From NCBI RefSeq assembly GCF_901827175.1, contig NZ_LR594662.1:124001-188000 (forward strand): a stretch of 64,000 nt of DNA. Reading direction: 5' to 3'. A program made the position numbers and the translations under genes. Below are positions 60,368 through 64,000 of the stretch, piece after piece. Within the stretch, counting starts at the first letter, position 1, and every line of letters begins with the position of its first letter. The DNA is from Variovorax sp. RA8. Lineage in GTDB: Bacteria > Pseudomonadota > Gammaproteobacteria > Burkholderiales > Burkholderiaceae_C. The notes beneath the pieces were generated by a model, which had not been told where the DNA came from, searched no databases, and saw nothing but the letters and a program-made list of their open reading frames with translations.

Positions 60368-61351
60368 ATGAGAATGAAGCGTCTTCTGAGCGCCACGATC
60401 GTGGCTGCGGCAGGGATCGTACTGGCCGGCATCCCGGGGCTTGCTCCGGCGCAGGCCTATCCCACCAAGACCGTGACGATCATCAATCCCTTCGCTGCCG
60501 GAGGATCACTGGACGTCATGGCTCGCCTGCTCGCAGAGCAGATGACTCAAAGCCTGGGCCAGCCTGTCGTTGTCGAGAACAGACCGGGTGCCGGCAGCAC
60601 GATCGGCACCGCCCTGGTCGCGCGCGCGCGCCCCGATGGGTACACCCTGCTCATCACTGCCGCCAACATCGTCTCGGCGCCGGCGCTCGGTGCGCCTGTC
60701 AACTACGACTGGAAGAAGGACTTCGCGCCGGTGACCAAGCTCGGCAACATCGCGCAGGCTTTGGCCGTGCCGGAGGACCTGCCGGCAAAGACCATGAAGG
60801 AATTCGTTGCTCTCGCGAAGTCGACGCCTGGGGGATTGAGCGTCGGCTCGCTGGGTCCGGGCAGTGGCGGTCACATCAACGGCAAGCGACTCGAACAGGT
60901 CACGGGGGTCGCGCTCACGGACATCCCGTTCAAGGGCATGGCCGAAACGATGACCGCGCTCGCCGGAGGCCACATCCAGCTCGCCTTCGGGAACCTGCCG
61001 GAGGTACTCACCTATCAACGCGGTGGGCGAGTTCGGCCCATTGCGATCGCAATGCCGACACGCTCCGAACTCGCGCCCGGTGTTCCGACGATGGCCGAGT
61101 CCGGTTACGCGAGCGTGGCCATCGTGCCGTGGTATGGCGTGCTGGCTCCTGCCGGAACACCCCCGGACGTGGTGGCGAAGTTGCAGCGGTCATTCGTTGC
61201 GGCCCTTGCGCATCCTGCCGTCGTGGGACGTCTCAAGGAAATGGCGATCACGCCCATCGGCAGCTCGCAGGATGAGTTCCGACGGGAACTTGAAGCCGAA
61301 CACGCGATGTACGTCAAGATCGGAAAGGAACTGGGCGTCAGCTTCAAGTAG
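60368..61351 (+). CDS. Bug/TctC-family periplasmic substrate-binding protein, copy 2
   Basis: A 327-aa binding protein with a Sec signal peptide (MRMKRLLSATIVAAAGIVLA, cleavage near PAQA). YPTKTVTIINPFAAGGSLDV and NRPGAGSTIGTALVARARPD match the Bug signature. It follows the third TauD gene by 38 bp and has AGGAG upstream. No permease genes flank it, as usual for Bug proteins. Confidence 0.9.
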   Translation: MRMKRLLSATIVAAAGIVLAGIPGLAPAQAYPTKTVTIINPFAAGGSLDVMARLLAEQMTQSLGQPVVVENRPGAGSTIGTALVARARPDGYTLLITAANIVSAPALGAPVNYDWKKDFAPVTKLGNIAQALAVPEDLPAKTMKEFVALAKSTPGGLSVGSLGPGSGGHINGKRLEQVTGVALTDIPFKGMAETMTALAGGHIQLAFGNLPEVLTYQRGGRVRPIAIAMPTRSELAPGVPTMAESGYASVAIVPWYGVLAPAGTPPDVVAKLQRSFVAALAHPAVVGRLKEMAITPIGSSQDEFRRELEAEHAMYVKIGKELGVSFK

Positions 61352-61653
61352 AGATCTTCAGCGGCCTTCTGCCGTCGAGGCGAACAGCGCGGAGTTGGGA
61401 GTCGCGCTCCCCGCGTCGCGCCGAATGCATACCTATCACCTAAACCGCGACATGCGCGTTTACAACATGCGGGAGATATCTGGCATCCGCACCGCGGTTT
61501 TTGTGCAAATCTCACGCACCATCGCACCAGCACATATCGCGAACATTCGATGAACGACCAGGCCCACCCTCCGTACGCTGCGCGCCGTGGCGGCGCATCC
61601 CGCGCTCGCACCCCTTGGCTCCACCGCAGCGCGGCAACGCCGCGTTCCCGCTG
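61352..61653. other. 302-bp intergenic region before bcsA
   Basis: Boundary between the catabolic island and the cellulose operon. An out-of-frame ATG (61551) opens only a 35-codon frame ending in a stop. No convincing promoter or terminator was found; local GC is lower than in flanking genes. Confidence 0.4.
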
Positions 61654-63825
61654 GTGAGCGAGGGCAGGCTGCCCCCACAGCCACCCGCGCCTGGTGCGAC
61701 CCGCGCGGCCATCCATGCGGCCGCGTGGGTTCTCACGCTGTGCACGCTGCCGGCGCTGGTCATCGTGCCGCTGACGCTGTATCAGCAACTCACCCTCTCG
61801 GTTGCAATCTTCATCGCGGCACTGGTCGTGAACCGGTTCGCCGGCAGGTTCGCGACCCTGGCGCTGATGTTCATGTCCGTGGTGGTGTCCTCGCGCTACT
61901 TGTACTGGCGCATCACCGACACGATGTACATGGACCATGCGCTCGACCTGGTCCTGGCCTGGGGCCTGCTGCTCGCCGAAATCTACGCCTTCGTGGTGCT
62001 GCTGCTCGGCTATCTGCAGACCGTCTGGCCGCTCGGGCGCGCGCCCCATCCGTTGCCGGCGGACCGCAACGCCTGGCCCGTCGTCGACGTGCTCATACCC
62101 ACCTACAACGAGCCGCTGGCGGTGGTGCGGCCGACCGTGCTGGCAGCGCTGTCGATGGACTGGCCGCGCGACAAGCTGCGCATCCACCTGCTCGACGACG
62201 GCCGCCGCGAGGAGTTTCGCGCGTTCTGCGAGGCGGTTGGCGTGGCCCACGTCACGCGCAGCGACAACCGCCATGCCAAGGCCGGGAACATCAACGCGGC
62301 GCTGAAGCACACCGGCGGCGAGTTCGTCGCGATCTTCGATTGCGACCATGCGCCGGTACGCTCCTTCCTGGAGTTGACGATGGGCTGGTTCGGGCGCGAG
62401 CCACGCCTCGCGATGGTGCAGACGCCGCACTACTTCTATTCGGCCGACCCTTTCGAGAAGAACCTCGGCACCTTCGGCACGGTGCCCAACGAAGGCGAGC
62501 TGTTCTATGGGCTGATCCAGGACGGCAACGACCTGTGGAACGCCTCCTTCTTCTGTGGTTCGTGCGCAGTCCTGCGGCGCAGCGCCTGCGAACAGGTCGG
62601 TGGCATCGCCGTCGAGACGGTGACCGAGGACGCGCACACCGCCCTCAAGCTGCACCGGGCAGGCTACGACACCGCCTACCTCGCGATTCCGCAGGCGGCC
62701 GGCCTGGCCACCGAGAGCCTGTCGGGCCATGTCGGCCAGCGCATCCGCTGGGCGCGAGGCATGACGCAGATCTTCCGCACCGACAACCCGCTGCTCGGCC
62801 GCGGGCTGAGCTGGGCGCAGCGGCTGTGCTACCTCAACGCGATGTTGCACTTCCTCTACGGGCTGCCGCGGCTCATCTACCTCACCGCGCCGCTCGCGTA
62901 CCTGGTGTTCGGCGCCAGCGTCATCCATGCCTCGGCCGCGATGATCTTCGCCTACGCGCTGCCGCACATCCTCCATGCCAACCTGACCAACAGCCGTGTG
63001 CAGGGGCGCTTCCGCTATCTCTTCTGGAACGAGGTGTACGAGGCGGTGCTGGCGTGGCACATCTTCCGCCCGACGCTGATGGCGATCATCAACCCGAAGC
63101 TGGGTGCCTTCAATGTGACGGCCAAGGGCGGATTGATCCGGCGCCGCTACTTCGACACACAGATCGCCAGGGCCAGCATCTTCCTGCTGCTGCTCAACTT
63201 CATCGGCGCGGGCTTCGGGCTGTGGAGGCTGACCTGGGTGGAAGAAGAGCGCATCGCCACCGTATGGCTCAACCTGGCCTGGACGTTCTACAACCTGGTG
63301 ATCCTCGGCGCCTGCGTGGCGGCCGCCAACGAATCGCGCCAGATGCGTGCCGCGCACCGCGTGACGCTGCAGATGCCGGCGGTGGTGCACATGTCGGGCC
63401 AGGCAAGCGTGGCTTGCCGGACCTTCGACTTCTCCGCGAGCGGACTGGGGATCGACCTGCCCGCCGGCATGCACTACCCCCACGACGCCGCGCTGGAGGT
63501 GTCGCTGTTCGACGGGGAGGTCGAACACCGCTTTCCCGCCACCGTGCGATTCAGCCGCGACAACCGGCTGGGACTGCGCTTCGAAGGCCTGAGCCTGGCG
63601 CAGGAACAGGCGCTCGTGCGCTGCACGATCTCGCGTCCGGACATCTGGTCGCGGCGCTGGGGCCGGCACCCGCGGGCAGGTGCCATCGGCGTGCTCGCGC
63701 ACATCGCGCGCATCAGCGCCGTCGGCTTCAAGGACATGTTCGCGCATTACCGCGACGCCGTGGCCGGAAGGCTGCGTTCGCCAGCGGCCGCGAGGCGCTC
63801 GGCCGATTCGAGGGAGTCGACCTGA
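61654..63825 (+). CDS. bcsA: Cellulose synthase catalytic subunit BcsA (UDP-forming)
   Basis: A 723-aa inner-membrane glycosyltransferase 2. Transmembrane segments flank the catalytic domain, which has IPTYNEPLAVVRPTV, HLLDDGRREEFRAF (first Asp), IFDCDHAPVRSFLEL (DCD), VTEDAHTALKLHRAGYD (TED) and GQRIRWARGMTQ (QxxRW). A C-terminal PilZ domain (about 570-680) binds c-di-GMP; RQMRAAHRVTLQMPA is a plausible RxxxR-type part. The start is uncertain: GTG 61654 is preferred, but TTG 61501 and others in this frame are open. Its stop overlaps the next ATG. Confidence 0.92.
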   Translation: MSEGRLPPQPPAPGATRAAIHAAAWVLTLCTLPALVIVPLTLYQQLTLSVAIFIAALVVNRFAGRFATLALMFMSVVVSSRYLYWRITDTMYMDHALDLVLAWGLLLAEIYAFVVLLLGYLQTVWPLGRAPHPLPADRNAWPVVDVLIPTYNEPLAVVRPTVLAALSMDWPRDKLRIHLLDDGRREEFRAFCEAVGVAHVTRSDNRHAKAGNINAALKHTGGEFVAIFDCDHAPVRSFLELTMGWFGREPRLAMVQTPHYFYSADPFEKNLGTFGTVPNEGELFYGLIQDGNDLWNASFFCGSCAVLRRSACEQVGGIAVETVTEDAHTALKLHRAGYDTAYLAIPQAAGLATESLSGHVGQRIRWARGMTQIFRTDNPLLGRGLSWAQRLCYLNAMLHFLYGLPRLIYLTAPLAYLVFGASVIHASAAMIFAYALPHILHANLTNSRVQGRFRYLFWNEVYEAVLAWHIFRPTLMAIINPKLGAFNVTAKGGLIRRRYFDTQIARASIFLLLLNFIGAGFGLWRLTWVEEERIATVWLNLAWTFYNLVILGACVAAANESRQMRAAHRVTLQMPAVVHMSGQASVACRTFDFSASGLGIDLPAGMHYPHDAALEVSLFDGEVEHRFPATVRFSRDNRLGLRFEGLSLAQEQALVRCTISRPDIWSRRWGRHPRAGAIGVLAHIARISAVGFKDMFAHYRDAVAGRLRSPAAARRSADSREST

Positions 63826-64000
63826 TGCCGGCTCCCAAGCTGCTGCTCGCCGTGATCCTGGTCTCGATGGGGTGCGGCGCGGCGCAAGCGCAGGTGCAGC
63901 CGGCGCACGATCCGGCGCACGTTCCGGCGCCGCATGCCACGGCGAACCCTGCCGCCGGCGCCGTGCGGGAAATGAGCCTTGCGCAGCTCGGCGTCGACTA
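63825..64000 (+). CDS. bcsB: BcsB-like cellulose synthase periplasmic subunit, 5' fragment
   Basis: The ATG overlaps the bcsA stop (TGATG). The 58 visible residues show a signal peptide (MPAPKLLLAVILVSMGCGAA, cleavage near AQA) and REMSLAQLGVD, resembling the start of BcsB. The frame is open to the window end, so identification rests on position behind bcsA and this short match. Confidence 0.75.
   Translation, partial: MPAPKLLLAVILVSMGCGAAQAQVQPAHDPAHVPAPHATANPAAGAVREMSLAQLGVD

Noticed and set aside
61551-61658. ATG-initiated short frame before bcsA
   Set aside because: It ends after about 35 codons and is out of frame with BcsA; a frameshift is possible but there is no evidence for one.
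1-64000. tRNA, rRNA, CRISPR, prophage or complete insertion sequence
   Set aside because: No cloverleaf, repeat-spacer array, transposase or phage structural gene was recognised on either strand.

Overview
This is a high-GC window from a betaproteobacterium, most probably a Comamonadaceae member close to Variovorax. That assignment is inferred from the box-type benzoate cluster, the many Bug (TctC-type) periplasmic binding proteins, GC-rich codon use and a short inverted intergenic repeat. No tRNA, rRNA, CRISPR array or complete insertion sequence was seen. Most long ORFs opposite the genes are GC shadows and were left out.

Region 1 (1-9717) is an aerobic benzoyl-CoA oxidation (box) cluster. 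On the minus strand are a benzoate-CoA ligase (cut by the window edge), boxD and a DUF4863 gene. The regulator boxR and boxC-boxB-boxA plus a MaoC gene run on the plus strand. TGCA motifs typical of BoxR/BzdR operators lie in both control regions.

Region 2 (9718-31219) is mixed accessory DNA. It holds a decayed Rhs fragment, a DMT exporter with DUF2182 and DUF1326 genes, a LysR/cupin/MFS group, a hybrid histidine kinase and a DnaJ-like protein. An IclR-controlled acyl-CoA ligase/enoyl-CoA hydratase/SDR/binding-protein operon follows. Then come a hydrolase-receiver fusion, a ParB-like protein, remnants of a VOC protein, a HigA-like antitoxin and a hydrolase, a ClpP paralogue with an altered nucleophile, arsC, and a ribbon-helix-helix regulator next to a PHB-depolymerase-type esterase (to 32318).

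Region 3 (32374-41973, minus strand) is the most unusual part. It is a tight five-gene operon: a 75-aa protein, an alpha/beta hydrolase, a caspase-like VMAP protein, a MoxR-type AAA+ ATPase, and a 1642-aa protein with SAV_2336/vWA-like, degenerate P-loop, subtilisin-like and alpha/beta-hydrolase parts. It reads as a vWA-MoxR-VMAP type conflict system carrying two proteases and two hydrolases.

Region 4 (42107-61351) is a catabolic island for an unidentified substrate. It has an ABC importer, three TauD-type dioxygenases, an IPNS-type dioxygenase, two amidohydrolases, a FAH-family hydrolase, a phthalate-dioxygenase-type reductase, two nitroreductases, RidA, Bug proteins and a hemC-like gene. 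Five near-identical palindromes (core GGYATRCC) at its promoters point to one regulon, probably under the GntR regulator at 46249.

Region 5 (61654-64000) starts a cellulose synthase operon: bcsA, then bcsB cut by the window end.
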